64,000 nt of DNA from Bacillota bacterium (GCA_023421735.1 JAEZSP010000013.1:1-64000), one strand, 5' to 3'; numbered from the stretch's first letter, positions 25,227 through 34,800 are shown. The notes: generated from the sequence alone by a model not told the origin. Program-made: numbers and translations.

Positions 25227-25291
25227 GCCATTGTCCGGACGGAAATGGCACTGTCGCGACGCGGCAGTGTCGTTTGTTATCCGGCATCATT

Positions 25292-25318
25292 CATATGTAT
25301 CACATGTATCGCATGTAT
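25292..25318 (+). repeat. Three tandem 9-bp repeats in the greA leader
   Basis: CATATGTAT, CACATGTAT and CGCATGTAT follow one another without gaps in the transcribed leader, 30 bases before greA. Each unit carries ATGTAT. Purpose unknown; could be slippage-generated. Confidence 0.65.
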
Positions 25319-25347
25319 TACCATCATCCGAACGGAGGTTTCACATA

Positions 25348-25827
25348 ATGGAAGGCGAACAGACCCGCATTCTGACGATGACGGACAAACAGAATCTTGA
25401 AAAGGAGCTGAACGAGCTACATCTTGCCAAACAGCAGGTCGCGGAAGAGATCAAGATCGCGCGCGGCCACGGCGATCTTTCTGAGAATGCCGAATATACC
25501 GAGGCCAAGAACGCAGAGGCGCGGGTGTATGGACGGCTTCAGGAAGTGGAGATGCTTTTGAAAACGGCGATGTTTGTCGACGATTCCAAGCTTTCCACAG
25601 ACGTGGTGAGCGTGGGCTCGGTCGTGAAGGTGTTTGACCTCGAATACGAGGAAGAGGACACGTATACGATCGTGGGCTTTACCGAGTCGAATCCCGCCAA
25701 GCTCTTTGTTTCGTCCGAATCGCCCATTGGCAAGGCGCTGATCGGCGCGAAGGTGGGCGACGTGGTGGGAGCGCAGACGCCCGGCGGCATGATCAAGCTC
25801 AAGGTTTTGGAAATCAATCTCAGGTAA
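25348..25827 (+). CDS. greA: Transcription elongation factor GreA
   Basis: A 159-residue GreA, which rescues backtracked RNA polymerase by stimulating cleavage of the nascent transcript. The N-terminal coiled coil contains the conserved segment GDLSENAEYTEAKNAEA (tip acidic residues Asp/Glu), and the C-terminal FKBP-like domain ends SPIGKALIGAKVGDVV. ATG 25348 follows CGGAGG; a few upstream in-frame codons exist without a ribosome site. The greA-lysS pair is common in Firmicutes. Confidence 0.97.
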   Translation: MEGEQTRILTMTDKQNLEKELNELHLAKQQVAEEIKIARGHGDLSENAEYTEAKNAEARVYGRLQEVEMLLKTAMFVDDSKLSTDVVSVGSVVKVFDLEYEEEDTYTIVGFTESNPAKLFVSSESPIGKALIGAKVGDVVGAQTPGGMIKLKVLEINLR

Positions 25828-25844
25828 GGAAGGACGGGAATCTC

Positions 25845-27326
25845 ATGGCCGATGAACGCATGATGGACATATCCGAACAAAACCGCATCCGCCTCGAAAA
25901 GCTCAAGGCGCTCGAGGCAAAGGGCGAAAGCCCGTACCTTCTCACGACATATGACTGCTCTGACCTCTCGAAGGACATCCTCGAAAACTTCGAGGCCTAC
26001 GAGGGCAAAGCCGTTTCCGTCGCGGGGCGCATGATGTCCCGGCGGGTCATGGGGAAAGCCAGCTTTTGCCATGTCTCCGATAAGGCGGGGCATTTGCAGC
26101 TTTACGTCAAGCGCGACGATGTGGGCACGGAGAAGTATGCGGATTTTAAGGATTGGGACATTGGCGACGTCATCGGCGCGAAGGGGATCGTGTTCAAGAC
26201 GAAGACGGGGGAAGTCTCCGTTCACGTTTCTGAATTGACCCTTTTGACAAAGTGCCTGCATCCGCTGCCTGAGAAGTTTCACGGCCTTCAGGATACGGAC
26301 ACGCGCTATCGCAGGCGTTACCTCGACCTGATCATGAATCAGGACGTGCGTGATACGTTTGTCAAGCGCTCGCAGATCATCCGCGAGATTCGCAATTTCC
26401 TCGACAGCCACGGCTATCTCGAGGTGGACACGCCGGTTCTCGACACCATCGAAACGGGCGCTGCGTCGCGGCCGTTTCAGACGCATCTCAACGCGCTTGA
26501 TCTCGACATGTTTCTGCGCATTGAGACGGAATTGCACCTGAAGCGCCTGATCGTGGGCGGCCTTGAGCGCGTCTACGAGGTGGGGCGCATCTTCCGCAAC
26601 GAAGGCATGGATACGAGCCACAACCCGGAGTTTACCTCCGTGGAGCTCTATCAGGCATACACCGACTACGTGGGCATGATGGATCTCATCGAGGAATTGT
26701 ACGCCACGGTCGCAAGAAATGTGCTCGGCACGACCGATGTGCCGTTCCAGGGAACGGTCATCAAGCTCGGCGAAAAGTGGGCGCGCATGACCATGCGGGA
26801 AGCGGTGAAGAAGTTCTCGGGCGTGGACGTCGATATGTGGACGACCGACGAAGAGGCGCGCGCGGCCTGCAAGGCCATGGGCTTCGAGCCGGAAAAAGGC
26901 TTCACTAAGGGCGGCTGTCTGAATCTGCTTTTTGAGGAGACGGTCGAGGCGAACCTCGAGCAACCGACGTTCATCTACGACTACCCCATCGAGATTTCGC
27001 CCCTCGCCAAGAGAAAGCCTGATGATCCGATGTTTACCGAGCGGTTTGAATACTTCATCTGCGGGCGCGAGTACGGGAACGCGTTTTCTGAACTCAACGA
27101 TCCCATCGACCAGCGCGAGCGCTTCGAAAAGCAGGCGGCGCTGCGCCGGGCGCAGGGCGTGAACGCGCAGGTGGACGACGATTTTGTGCTCGCGCTCGAG
27201 TACGGCTTGCCGCCGACGGGCGGTTTGGGCTTCGGCCTCGACCGACTGGTGATGCTTTTGACGGACTCCGCATCCATCCGCGACGTGTTGCTCTTCCCCA
27301 CGATGAAGCCGCTCGCCGGGGAATAA
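25845..27326 (+). CDS. lysS: Lysyl-tRNA synthetase, class II
   Basis: A 493-residue class II synthetase that charges tRNA-Lys. The N-terminal OB-fold anticodon domain (about residues 55-150, VAGRMMSRRVMGKASF) is followed by motif 1, motif 2 (VYEVGRIFRNEGMD) and motif 3 (GLGFGLDRLVMLL). The length matches bacterial LysS. It starts 18 bases after greA with AAGGAAGG. No T-box lies between them, and a terminator follows. Confidence 0.98.
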   Translation: MADERMMDISEQNRIRLEKLKALEAKGESPYLLTTYDCSDLSKDILENFEAYEGKAVSVAGRMMSRRVMGKASFCHVSDKAGHLQLYVKRDDVGTEKYADFKDWDIGDVIGAKGIVFKTKTGEVSVHVSELTLLTKCLHPLPEKFHGLQDTDTRYRRRYLDLIMNQDVRDTFVKRSQIIREIRNFLDSHGYLEVDTPVLDTIETGAASRPFQTHLNALDLDMFLRIETELHLKRLIVGGLERVYEVGRIFRNEGMDTSHNPEFTSVELYQAYTDYVGMMDLIEELYATVARNVLGTTDVPFQGTVIKLGEKWARMTMREAVKKFSGVDVDMWTTDEEARAACKAMGFEPEKGFTKGGCLNLLFEETVEANLEQPTFIYDYPIEISPLAKRKPDDPMFTERFEYFICGREYGNAFSELNDPIDQRERFEKQAALRRAQGVNAQVDDDFVLALEYGLPPTGGLGFGLDRLVMLLTDSASIRDVLLFPTMKPLAGE

Positions 27327-27343
27327 ACCACATATGAATCAAC

Positions 27344-27370
27344 GGGAGGGTTTTCACCCTCCCTTATCCA
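27344..27370 (+). terminator. Terminator of greA-lysS
   Basis: Perfect 7-bp stem GGGAGGG / CCCTCCC with a TTTTCA loop; a short, weak T stretch follows. It overlaps the leader of the downstream MFS gene, so some read-through is likely. Confidence 0.55.
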
Positions 27371-27382
27371 TGGGGGATACCG

Positions 27383-28579
27383 ATGAGCCTTACATATCGG
27401 CACACGAAGTACGCTTCGTACCTTGGCTATATCACCCAGGCAATCATCAATAACCTCGCACCGCTTCTCTTTGTCACGTTTAACACGTCCTTTGGCATCT
27501 CGCTCGAGAAGATCGGACTGCTCGTTTCGGTCAACTTCGGCGTGCAGATTTTGGTCGATCTGCTTTCTGTCAGGTACATCGACCGGATCGGCTACCGCAC
27601 GGGTGCGGTGGCGGCGCACGTATGCGCGACCGTGGGGCTTGTCGCTCTCGGCGTTTTGCCGACCATCATGGCGGACAAATATGCGGCGCTTCTCATTGCC
27701 ATCACATTAAACGCCATCGGCGGGGGACTGACCGAGGTGCTCATCAGCCCCATCATCGAATCGCTGCCCGGCGACGAAAAGGCGAGCGCGATGAGTCTGC
27801 TCCACTCCTTCTACTGCTGGGGGCACATGGCGGTCGTGATCCTCTCGACGGCGTATTTTGTGACCGCAGGGCTCGAGAACTGGCGCTATCTACCCCTTCT
27901 GTGGGCACTGGTGCCGCTTTTTAACGCGCTTTTCTTTGCGAAGGTGCCGCTTCGGGTGCTGGTCGAAGAGGAGAAGCGCGTGCCGGTGAAAAAACTGTTT
28001 TCATCGGGTATCTTCTGGCTGTTTCTCATGCTTATGATCTGCGCGGGCGCATCTGAGCAGGCGATGAGCCAATGGACGAGCCTGTTTGCGGAGAGCGGGC
28101 TCAAGGTATCAAAGACCATGGGCGATTTGCTCGGGCCGTGCATGTTCGCCCTGATGATGGGCATTTCCCGGCTGCTCTACGGCATTTTCGGCGCCCGGCT
28201 CAACATCCGGCACGGGTTGGAATTGAGCGCGGGACTTTGTATTCTGAGCTATCTCGTCGCGGTGCTGTCTCCGTGGGCAATCGTCTCCCTCGTGGGCTGC
28301 GCGCTTTGCGGATTTTCGGTGGGGCTCATGTGGCCGGGGACGTTCTCGCTCGCCGCGCGGGACTATGCGGCGGGCGGCACGGCGATGTTCGCGCTGTTGG
28401 CGCTGGCGGGCGACGTGGGCTGCTCGGTCGGTCCGGGTACTGTGGGCGTGGTATCCGGCTGGTTTGAGGCGCTGCGCGCGGAGTCGGAGGCGCTCAAGAT
28501 CGGTCTGGGCGTCGCAATCGGGTTTCCCATTCTGATGCTCCTTGGCGTGATCTTTCTTGGAAAGGCGGAAAAGAGATGA
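27383..28579 (+). CDS. Major facilitator superfamily transporter
   Basis: A 398-residue membrane protein with 12 predicted helices in two halves and a basic central loop around residue 200 (VEEEKRVPVKK). The N-terminal half has the MFS motif A region around RYIDRIGYRTGA. It resembles the fucose/sugar-type MFS permeases of Firmicutes, but I cannot assign the substrate. The stop overlaps the next start by 4 bases, so it forms an operon with the MATE exporter. Confidence 0.88.
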   Translation: MSLTYRHTKYASYLGYITQAIINNLAPLLFVTFNTSFGISLEKIGLLVSVNFGVQILVDLLSVRYIDRIGYRTGAVAAHVCATVGLVALGVLPTIMADKYAALLIAITLNAIGGGLTEVLISPIIESLPGDEKASAMSLLHSFYCWGHMAVVILSTAYFVTAGLENWRYLPLLWALVPLFNALFFAKVPLRVLVEEEKRVPVKKLFSSGIFWLFLMLMICAGASEQAMSQWTSLFAESGLKVSKTMGDLLGPCMFALMMGISRLLYGIFGARLNIRHGLELSAGLCILSYLVAVLSPWAIVSLVGCALCGFSVGLMWPGTFSLAARDYAAGGTAMFALLALAGDVGCSVGPGTVGVVSGWFEALRAESEALKIGLGVAIGFPILMLLGVIFLGKAEKR

Positions 28580-29952
28580 TTCGCGACCGGAATTTCTATA
28601 AGACGATTCTCAGGATCTCGCTCCCCTCGGCGCTGCAGGCGCTGATTTCGTTTCTCGTCGTGGTTGCGGACAATATCATGGTTTCACACATGCCGGGCAG
28701 CGGGGATTTGCAGGCGGCGGCGCAGGCGGCGGTCGCGCAGATCAACTCGATCACGGCGTTTTTCACCGCGACCGTATTGGGTTTTGCGGGCGGATCGTCG
28801 GTGCTCATCGCGCAGTATTGGGGCAGGCGCGACATGGGGCGGATTAAGCGCGTTTTCGCGATCGTTATGGTCGTCAATATGCTCCTAACCACGGCGTTTG
28901 TCCTGCTCGCGCTGTTCATTCCGGACAAACTGACGGCGCTCGTCGTGAAGACGGGTACCACCGACGTGACGGGATTTGCGCGCCAGTACCTCGCCATTAT
29001 CTGCCTGTCCTACATTCCATTTGCTATCTGCTACACGCTCGTCGCCATGCTGCGCGCCGTTGAGGTCGTACGGATGACCGTGTATACCACGCTCGCTTCC
29101 CTCGTGGTGAACGTATCGCTCAACTATGTCCTGATCTTCGGGCACCTCGGCTTCCCGGCGCTGGGCGTGCGCGGCGCGGCGATTGCGACCGTCGTCTCGC
29201 GCGTGATCGAGCTTTCGATTGTGTGGTACTACGCCTTTTACAAGCAGAAGACCATCGACGTTCGTCCGCGCGATCTTGTGAAATTTGACGGCGAACTCTT
29301 GCGCGATTATATCCATTACGGCGTGCCCGTCGGGATCACCGATGCGCAGTGGGCGCTCGTCGGCTTTTTTAAGGCGATGATCATCGGTCAGCTTGCCAAG
29401 GAGTTCATGGCGGCAAACGCCATCACCACCGATATGATGAACCTGGGCACGATGTTTACATTTGCGCTCGCGGGCGGCGCATCCGTCGTCGTCGGGAAGG
29501 CGGTGGGCGCACAGGAATACGATAAGGCGCGCGAATACGCCAAAACCATTCAGATTATGTTCGCTGTGATCGGCGTCGCAATGGCGCTCGTCGTCTTCCT
29601 GCTTTCCAATTCGTTTATCAGGCTCTATGGCTCGACCACAGACCCGCAAGTGCGCCATCTCGCCCTGACGATGATCGCCATCGGCGCGGTTACGCTCCTG
29701 GGCACCAGCTATCACGCAAGCTGTTTTATCGGCATCAATCGGGGCGCGGGCGATTCCCGCTTCGTCGCTCTCGTCGATATGATCTGCGGATGGCTCATCG
29801 TCCTGCCTGCGACCTACCTGGCGGCGCTCGTCTTCCATGCGCCGCTCCCCATCGTCTTCCTGATGACCCGCATCGATCAGACATTCAAGTGGATCATCGC
29901 CCTCATGCGCCTGCGGGGGAATAAGTGGATCAAGAACGTCACGCGGGGGTAG
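28576..29952 (+). CDS. MATE family efflux protein
   Basis: A 458-residue member of the multidrug and toxin extrusion family with 12 transmembrane helices. The N-terminal SLPSALQALISFLVVVADNIMVSHMPG and the repeat-like GGASVVVGKAVGAQEYDKAREYAK are family features. It exports drugs or metabolites with Na+ or H+ antiport. It is coupled to the MFS gene upstream and followed by a good terminator. Confidence 0.93.
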   Translation: MIRDRNFYKTILRISLPSALQALISFLVVVADNIMVSHMPGSGDLQAAAQAAVAQINSITAFFTATVLGFAGGSSVLIAQYWGRRDMGRIKRVFAIVMVVNMLLTTAFVLLALFIPDKLTALVVKTGTTDVTGFARQYLAIICLSYIPFAICYTLVAMLRAVEVVRMTVYTTLASLVVNVSLNYVLIFGHLGFPALGVRGAAIATVVSRVIELSIVWYYAFYKQKTIDVRPRDLVKFDGELLRDYIHYGVPVGITDAQWALVGFFKAMIIGQLAKEFMAANAITTDMMNLGTMFTFALAGGASVVVGKAVGAQEYDKAREYAKTIQIMFAVIGVAMALVVFLLSNSFIRLYGSTTDPQVRHLALTMIAIGAVTLLGTSYHASCFIGINRGAGDSRFVALVDMICGWLIVLPATYLAALVFHAPLPIVFLMTRIDQTFKWIIALMRLRGNKWIKNVTRG

Positions 29953-29982
29953 GGAAACGGCAGGGGCGCACATATCCATTGA

Positions 29983-30016
29983 CGGCTTGGGGTTCAGCCC
30001 CAAGCCGGTTTTATTT
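29983..30016 (+). terminator. Terminator of the MFS-MATE operon
   Basis: Perfect 10-bp stem CGGCTTGGGG / CCCCAAGCCG with TTTTATTTT. Confidence 0.85.
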
Positions 30017-30038
30017 TGGATCGTTTCAGAATGCAAAA

Positions 30039-30074
30039 TCGGATCGCGCGGGGACTGGGCCCCGCACGATCCGA
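30039..30074. repeat. Palindromic repeat, P-type module
   Basis: Arms TCGGATCGCGCGGGG and CCCCGCACGATCCGA around a short loop. It matches the 6161-6196 copy almost base for base, including the preceding CAAAA. Confidence 0.8.
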
Positions 30075-30108
30075 CGAACCGATTCATATAACCTTCCGGT
30101 CAGGGACG

Positions 30109-30160
30109 CTCAAGGACCAATGACCCTTGAGCGGGGTCCGGGGCAGCGCCCCGGCGTCTC
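30109..30160. repeat. Palindromic repeat, Q-type module
   Basis: CTCAAGG / CCTTGAG stem followed by a second stem with CCGGGG and CCCCGG arms. The sequence from CTTGAGCGGGG onward recurs at 34640 and 34788. It borders the stop of the convergent PHP gene. Confidence 0.75.
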
Positions 30161-30174
30161 CCCGGTTTCTTCCC

Positions 30175-31440
30175 CTACCACGTCAGCGCCTGTCCCTTTT
30201 CGGCATATGCCTTTACGCGGTCGGTGAGCTTGGGGTATGCCGCTAAGGCGGCGGGCGCGAAGAAGCCCTTGGCGGGGTCTTCGGTCGCAAGCCACTCGTG
30301 GGCGATGAGCGCCCAAGTCGCATCATAGAGATTTTTGAAGGCGGGGGCGCGCTGCGCTTCGCAGACGAAGGACTGGCGGGGAGAATTGATGTCCTCGCCG
30401 GAGATCTGGAAGAGATCGTACTTTTCGCACAGCGCGCGCAGGCGATCGAGCTGTGCGGTGGTATTGCGCGAGGGCATATAGGTGACGGCGCGATAGCCAA
30501 GTCCCGCGATGTAGGCGATCAGCTCGTCCAGATAATCGTCCTCGAACTTTTGTGCGCGCTTGTCGCCGGTGACGGAATCGCCGACGTCGCCGAGATAGGC
30601 GTAGGCGGAAATCGCGCCGACCTTTTCAGAGAGCGCAAGAACCTTTGTGACGTCCGGGCACTCGTCGGTCGCGTCGATGTAGAAGCGTGCGATGAGCGTG
30701 GACTTGATCCAGCCGAGGAGGTCGTACATCATGTGCGGATTTTCTGCATCGCACAGGAAGCCCGCAATCTTGTCGGAAACAGGCAGCTTCATCGTCTCGC
30801 GGATGAAGGAGACAAGCGATTCGCCCTTGCCGATGACATCAAGCATCCGATACGCGAGCGCGGAGGAAATGTGCCGTTCGGTCACAGAACCGCCTTTTTC
30901 GTAATTCGAAAGCGGGAGGACGTCTTTTTCAAAGTCAATGGTCACGCCGTATTGGCCCATCAGCTCGTTCACCGCCGCGACCATCTTTACGTTTCGCTCG
31001 TTGCGGAACGCGCGATAGGGCGCGAAGAATGCGTTCACCTCGGCGGCCTTGTCGTGCGGAACGCCGTGCAGAGCCATGTAGACGATGGAATCCTGATCGG
31101 GATTGTTGATTCTGCGGTTCCCAAACGGCGTGTTTTTGAAGCTCACGCGGCACTCGATGCCGATGGTCGAACCCATGCCGATTTCCCGCGCGGCGGCGAT
31201 GAATTCTTCCGCACCCGCGATGGAATCGTGATCCATCAGCCCGCAGGTGCACAGCCCGGCAGAGCGCGCGAACCATACGGCCGCCGTGGGCGAATAGGGA
31301 GAAAAGGAGTAGGTCGTATGAATATGGTTGTTGACGTCGCGCGATACGGGGGGCAACGTTTCCGCTGCAATCAGCGTTTTGAGATTTTTAAATGCGTCCG
31401 CGCTGTTTAGGCGTGTCAGAAGTTCTTCCCGGGTTTTCAT
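30175..31440 (-). CDS. PHP domain protein, putative phosphoesterase
   Basis: A 421-residue protein whose N-terminal half is a PHP domain: the metal-binding HIHTTYSFSPYSP (about residues 38-50, first motif), CGLMDHDSI and IGIECRVSF. PHP enzymes hydrolyse phosphoesters with a trinuclear metal centre. The C-terminal part is large, including a segment around TYMPSRNTTAQLDRL resembling the catalytic strand of PHP-type hydrolases. ATG 31440 has GGAAGGGA upstream. It follows the sugar isomerase-type gene at 15 bases, so they share a transcript and possibly a sugar-phosphate pathway. Confidence 0.8.
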   Translation of the reverse strand: MKTREELLTRLNSADAFKNLKTLIAAETLPPVSRDVNNHIHTTYSFSPYSPTAAVWFARSAGLCTCGLMDHDSIAGAEEFIAAAREIGMGSTIGIECRVSFKNTPFGNRRINNPDQDSIVYMALHGVPHDKAAEVNAFFAPYRAFRNERNVKMVAAVNELMGQYGVTIDFEKDVLPLSNYEKGGSVTERHISSALAYRMLDVIGKGESLVSFIRETMKLPVSDKIAGFLCDAENPHMMYDLLGWIKSTLIARFYIDATDECPDVTKVLALSEKVGAISAYAYLGDVGDSVTGDKRAQKFEDDYLDELIAYIAGLGYRAVTYMPSRNTTAQLDRLRALCEKYDLFQISGEDINSPRQSFVCEAQRAPAFKNLYDATWALIAHEWLATEDPAKGFFAPAALAAYPKLTDRVKAYAEKGQALTW

Positions 31441-31455
31441 TTTGCATTCCCTTCC

Positions 31456-32316
31456 TTACTTCGTACTTTCGAGCATCTCAATCAGATTTTCACGATCCGC
31501 TTTCAGTGCGAACAGGCAGTCTTCGATGCCCTCGAACTCGACAGATAGCCAGCCGTCGTAGCCCGCGCCCTTGAGAAGCTTCAGACATTCTGCGACGTTC
31601 ACGACGCCGTGGCCGATGATCGCGCCGCGCAGCTTGCTTCCGCCGCGCGTCTTAAACCAGCCCTGCTTGGGCGTGTACTGGCCGGGTTCCTTTATGTGGA
31701 AATCCTTTGCGTGGGCGTGCACGGCCAAGGGCGCCGCGACGCGCATGGCGGAGATGGGGTTTTCATCCGCACACAAAAAATTGCCCATGTCGGTCAGCCA
31801 GCCGAAATTCGGATGGTTTACGGCCTCGATGAGGCGTTTCACGCGCGCGGAATCCTGCATATAGTAGCCGTGGTTTTCAATCATCGTCCGGACACCCAGC
31901 CCGGCCGCGAACTCGGTGACTCGGCGATACCCCTCCGCAAGAACGGGGATTGCCTGATCCAGGGGCACTTCACGGCCTTCCGGATCGAAGCCCTGCGACG
32001 AATCGTGGCGCATCCTGCTCGCGCCCATGAGGGCTGCGATCTCGGCCTCGCCCTTCAGGCGCTTGACCTCGGGATCGACTCCGTTTTTCAAAAAGTCCGC
32101 GCCGACCATGTAGGCAATGATCGGCATTTGCAGTTCCGCTGCCTGTACCTTCAGGTAGCCGGCAAGGGCGCGCATTTCCTGATCCGTCTGGTTCCCGCGT
32201 ACGATTTCGACGCCTTCATAGCCCAGTTCCTTCGCCTTGGGAATCACGTCCATGATGTTCATGCGCCCGTCGCGCATGGCCTGTGAAAAGCTGTATGAAC
32301 TCACCGCTAATTTCAT
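31456..32316 (-). CDS. Sugar phosphate isomerase/epimerase (xylose isomerase-like TIM barrel)
   Basis: A 286-residue AP-endonuclease-2-type TIM barrel. The expected metal ligands are in ENHGYY, LTDMGN, HAHAKDFH and SVEFEG. Members interconvert ketoses or act on inositol derivatives; the exact substrate is not predictable. It is the first gene of a two-gene operon with the PHP protein and is divergent from the peptide transporter operon, with about 236 bases between starts. Confidence 0.88.
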   Translation of the reverse strand: MKLAVSSYSFSQAMRDGRMNIMDVIPKAKELGYEGVEIVRGNQTDQEMRALAGYLKVQAAELQMPIIAYMVGADFLKNGVDPEVKRLKGEAEIAALMGASRMRHDSSQGFDPEGREVPLDQAIPVLAEGYRRVTEFAAGLGVRTMIENHGYYMQDSARVKRLIEAVNHPNFGWLTDMGNFLCADENPISAMRVAAPLAVHAHAKDFHIKEPGQYTPKQGWFKTRGGSKLRGAIIGHGVVNVAECLKLLKGAGYDGWLSVEFEGIEDCLFALKADRENLIEMLESTK

Positions 32317-32482
32317 GTGGAAGCACTTCCTTTCCCATGTGCCCTCATTTTACCACGCTGGCAGTCCCGTGGCAAGCCTGCGCAAAGCCATCGGTAAATT
32401 TGAATATGCACATTGACAAACGTTGCATATTTCCAAATTTTAAGCGCGAAACCCGCAAAATACGCATTTGTACGGATTGCGC

Positions 32483-32511
32483 TTGCAATTAACTTCAAAA
32501 TATAGTATCTT
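32483..32511 (+). promoter_or_regulatory. Promoter of the peptide transporter operon
   Basis: TTGCAA and TATCTT with a 17-bp spacer, about 40 bases before the binding-protein gene. The rest of the 32317-32552 region is AT-rich and shows a second TTGACA near 32417 without a good -10 box. Confidence 0.6.
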
Positions 32512-32552
32512 TATAGAAAAGCGGTATGACCGCAAGAAAGTGAGGCTCGACT

Positions 32553-34412
32553 ATGAGGAAATATCTGGCTGCGCTCCTGACGGCGGCTCTCGTCCTGACG
32601 AGCTGTCTGACCGGAATCGGCTTTGCCGAGTCCGCGGATACCAGCGTGTTCCGCACGTTGTATTCCGGCGAGGTAACCACCCTCAACTACCTCTACACGG
32701 CCACCACAAATGAATTTGCCGTCGCAGCGAACGTGATTGACACGCTCGTCGAATACGACAAATATGGAAACGTTCAGCCTTCCCTGGCGGAATCCTGGGA
32801 TGTGTCTGAAGATGGACTTACTTATACCTTCCACCTCCGCTCCGGCGCGACGTGGGTTGACTACACGGGCGCGTATTACGCGGACGTGAAGGCCGAGGAC
32901 TTTGTGACCGCCGCCCAGTGGGTATTGAATGCGCAGAATGCGTCTTCCACGGCGGACATCATGTCCGCGCTGATCGCGGGCGCCGAGGATTACTATCTGG
33001 GCACCTCCACACCCGAAGAGGGCAAGGATCCCTATCCGGTCATGGAGTGGGACACCGTGGGCATCAAGGCGCTTGATGACATGACCATCGAGTATACGCT
33101 CAGCAAACCCACGCCTTATTTCCTCTCCTCTTTGACCTATGTGTGCTTCATGCCTGTGAATGCGGACTTCCTCGCCGAAAAGGGCGCGGACTTCGGCCTC
33201 GCAACGGGTCCTGATACCATCCTTTACTGCGGCGCATACCTCATTTCCGAGTTCAAGCCTCAGGAAAGCCGCGTGTACACGGCGAACGAGTCCTATTGGG
33301 ATCGCGTAAATGTGTTCATCGACAAAATTGAGTTCACCTATAATAAGGAAGCGACCACCCTCTCGCCCGAGCTTTATCGCCGCGGGGAGATTGACGCCGC
33401 ATCCATCGACTCCACCATCGCGGCTGAGTGGCTCGCCGATCCTGCAACTGCCGATCTCATCCACCCGATCCGCAATACCAGCTTCTATTCCTATTTCTTC
33501 TGCTTCAACTTTGACGCACAGTTTGACGCCGAGTACGAGCCTGCGAATTGGCTGCTCGCCGCAAACAACGAGGCGTTCCGCCTGTCGTTCTATTACGGCC
33601 TTGACCGCGTGAAGGCCATGTACGTTTATGAGCCGGACAACCCAGAGATGCTGATCGCGAATAGCGCGACGCTTTCCAACTTTGTCGCGCTCGACGGCGT
33701 GGACTACGTCAATACCGGCGCGCTTGCGGACATCACCGCGCTTGGCGTCGGCACCTATAACGAGGAAAAGGCGCTTGCATACCGCGATCAGGCCATTTCC
33801 GAGCTCACCGCGGCCGGCGCAACCTTCCCAATCAAGGTGCTCATGCCCTACAACCCCTCCTCGACCGGCTGGGCGCAGATGAATGCGGTCGTCGAGCAGC
33901 AGATGGAAGGCCTCTTTGGGCCTGACTACGTGGATCTCATCTCCGTCGCCGGCCCGTCCTCGGGCTTCCTCAGCGAAGTGCGCCGCTCCGGCAAGTATGC
34001 GTTCATGCTGTGCAACTGGGGCCCGGACTATGCTGATCCCGAAACCTATACCGATCCCTTCCGCGTTGGCAACAACTACAACTTCATGGATGCGTATGCC
34101 AATCAGGATGACATGACCGAGTACTACACGCTCGTCGATGCCGCCAAGGCGATCACCGGCGATATGAGCGCGCGTTACGATGCGTTTGCGACCGCCGAGG
34201 CCTACATCATCAACAAGGCCTATATCATTCCCTTCGGCAACACCAACGGCGGATATGCCGCCTCGCGCATCGATCCTTTCTCCGGTCAGTATGCGCCGTT
34301 CGGCATCTCCAATGAGCGCTATAAGGGCTGCGTCCTGCTCGACAAGCCCATGAATACCGACGAGTTCTTCGAGGCCTACGACGCATGGTTGGCTGAGAAG
34401 GAAGCGCAGTAA
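32553..34412 (+). CDS. Family 5 solute-binding protein of a peptide ABC transporter
   Basis: A 619-residue DppA/OppA-type binding protein. The signal sequence contains LTSC, which fits a lipobox with Cys18, although a Sec cleavage after GFA is also possible. Family landmarks include SLAESWDVSEDGLTYTFHLR near residue 80, and VKAEDFVTAAQWVLN. It presents peptides to the permease pair encoded downstream. A repeat-filled spacer of 443 bases separates it from dppB, long enough to uncouple expression; the perfect hairpin immediately after the stop may protect its mRNA. Confidence 0.95.
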   Translation: MRKYLAALLTAALVLTSCLTGIGFAESADTSVFRTLYSGEVTTLNYLYTATTNEFAVAANVIDTLVEYDKYGNVQPSLAESWDVSEDGLTYTFHLRSGATWVDYTGAYYADVKAEDFVTAAQWVLNAQNASSTADIMSALIAGAEDYYLGTSTPEEGKDPYPVMEWDTVGIKALDDMTIEYTLSKPTPYFLSSLTYVCFMPVNADFLAEKGADFGLATGPDTILYCGAYLISEFKPQESRVYTANESYWDRVNVFIDKIEFTYNKEATTLSPELYRRGEIDAASIDSTIAAEWLADPATADLIHPIRNTSFYSYFFCFNFDAQFDAEYEPANWLLAANNEAFRLSFYYGLDRVKAMYVYEPDNPEMLIANSATLSNFVALDGVDYVNTGALADITALGVGTYNEEKALAYRDQAISELTAAGATFPIKVLMPYNPSSTGWAQMNAVVEQQMEGLFGPDYVDLISVAGPSSGFLSEVRRSGKYAFMLCNWGPDYADPETYTDPFRVGNNYNFMDAYANQDDMTEYYTLVDAAKAITGDMSARYDAFATAEAYIINKAYIIPFGNTNGGYAASRIDPFSGQYAPFGISNERYKGCVLLDKPMNTDEFFEAYDAWLAEKEAQ

Positions 34413-34530
34413 AGCCGAGGATGGCGTGCAGGGGGTTTCCCCTGCACGCCACCAAAGGGAAATCGTCTCTTTGAAAAGATTGGACGAAAATCATACATCA
34501 TCTTTTGATCGTCCGGGGTCTCTCCCCGGA

Positions 34531-34652
34531 CGACTGACTTTCGCTGATTCGATCGACCGGGGCTGGGCCCCCGGGCGACCGACAGGGCGAATTAAAATCT
34601 TCCGATCCCCAATCATGGGATTCTCAAGGGACGATGTCCCTTGAGCGGGGGT
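34531..34652 (+). repeat. 122-bp repeat unit, copy 1
   Basis: Starts CGACTGACTTTCGCTG, contains the P-type palindrome around 34553-34577 and the Q-type TTCTCAAGGG / CCCTTGAG stem. I see one base difference to copy 2 (34679-34800): C against T in CCCCAATCATGGG / CCCCAATTATGGG. Confidence 0.9.
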
Positions 34653-34678
34653 GCGGGTGCCGCGTACCCAAATCCCGG

Positions 34679-34800
34679 CGACTGACTTTCGCTGATTCGA
34701 TCGACCGGGGCTGGGCCCCCGGGCGACCGACAGGGCGAATTAAAATCTTCCGATCCCCAATTATGGGATTCTCAAGGGACGATGTCCCTTGAGCGGGGGT
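34679..34800 (+). repeat. 122-bp repeat unit, copy 2
   Basis: A direct repeat of 34531-34652 at a 148-base offset with a single visible mismatch. The 26 bases between the copies are unrelated to the sequence after copy 2, which continues with the usual Q-type extension. Confidence 0.9.

Noticed and set aside
25539..26963. A 474-codon minus-strand frame opposite greA and lysS
   Set aside because: Antisense shadow of lysS; composition and absence of a ribosome site argue against translation.
34531..34800. CRISPR array
   Set aside because: Only two long repeats with internal palindromes, a single 26-base gap and no cas genes.
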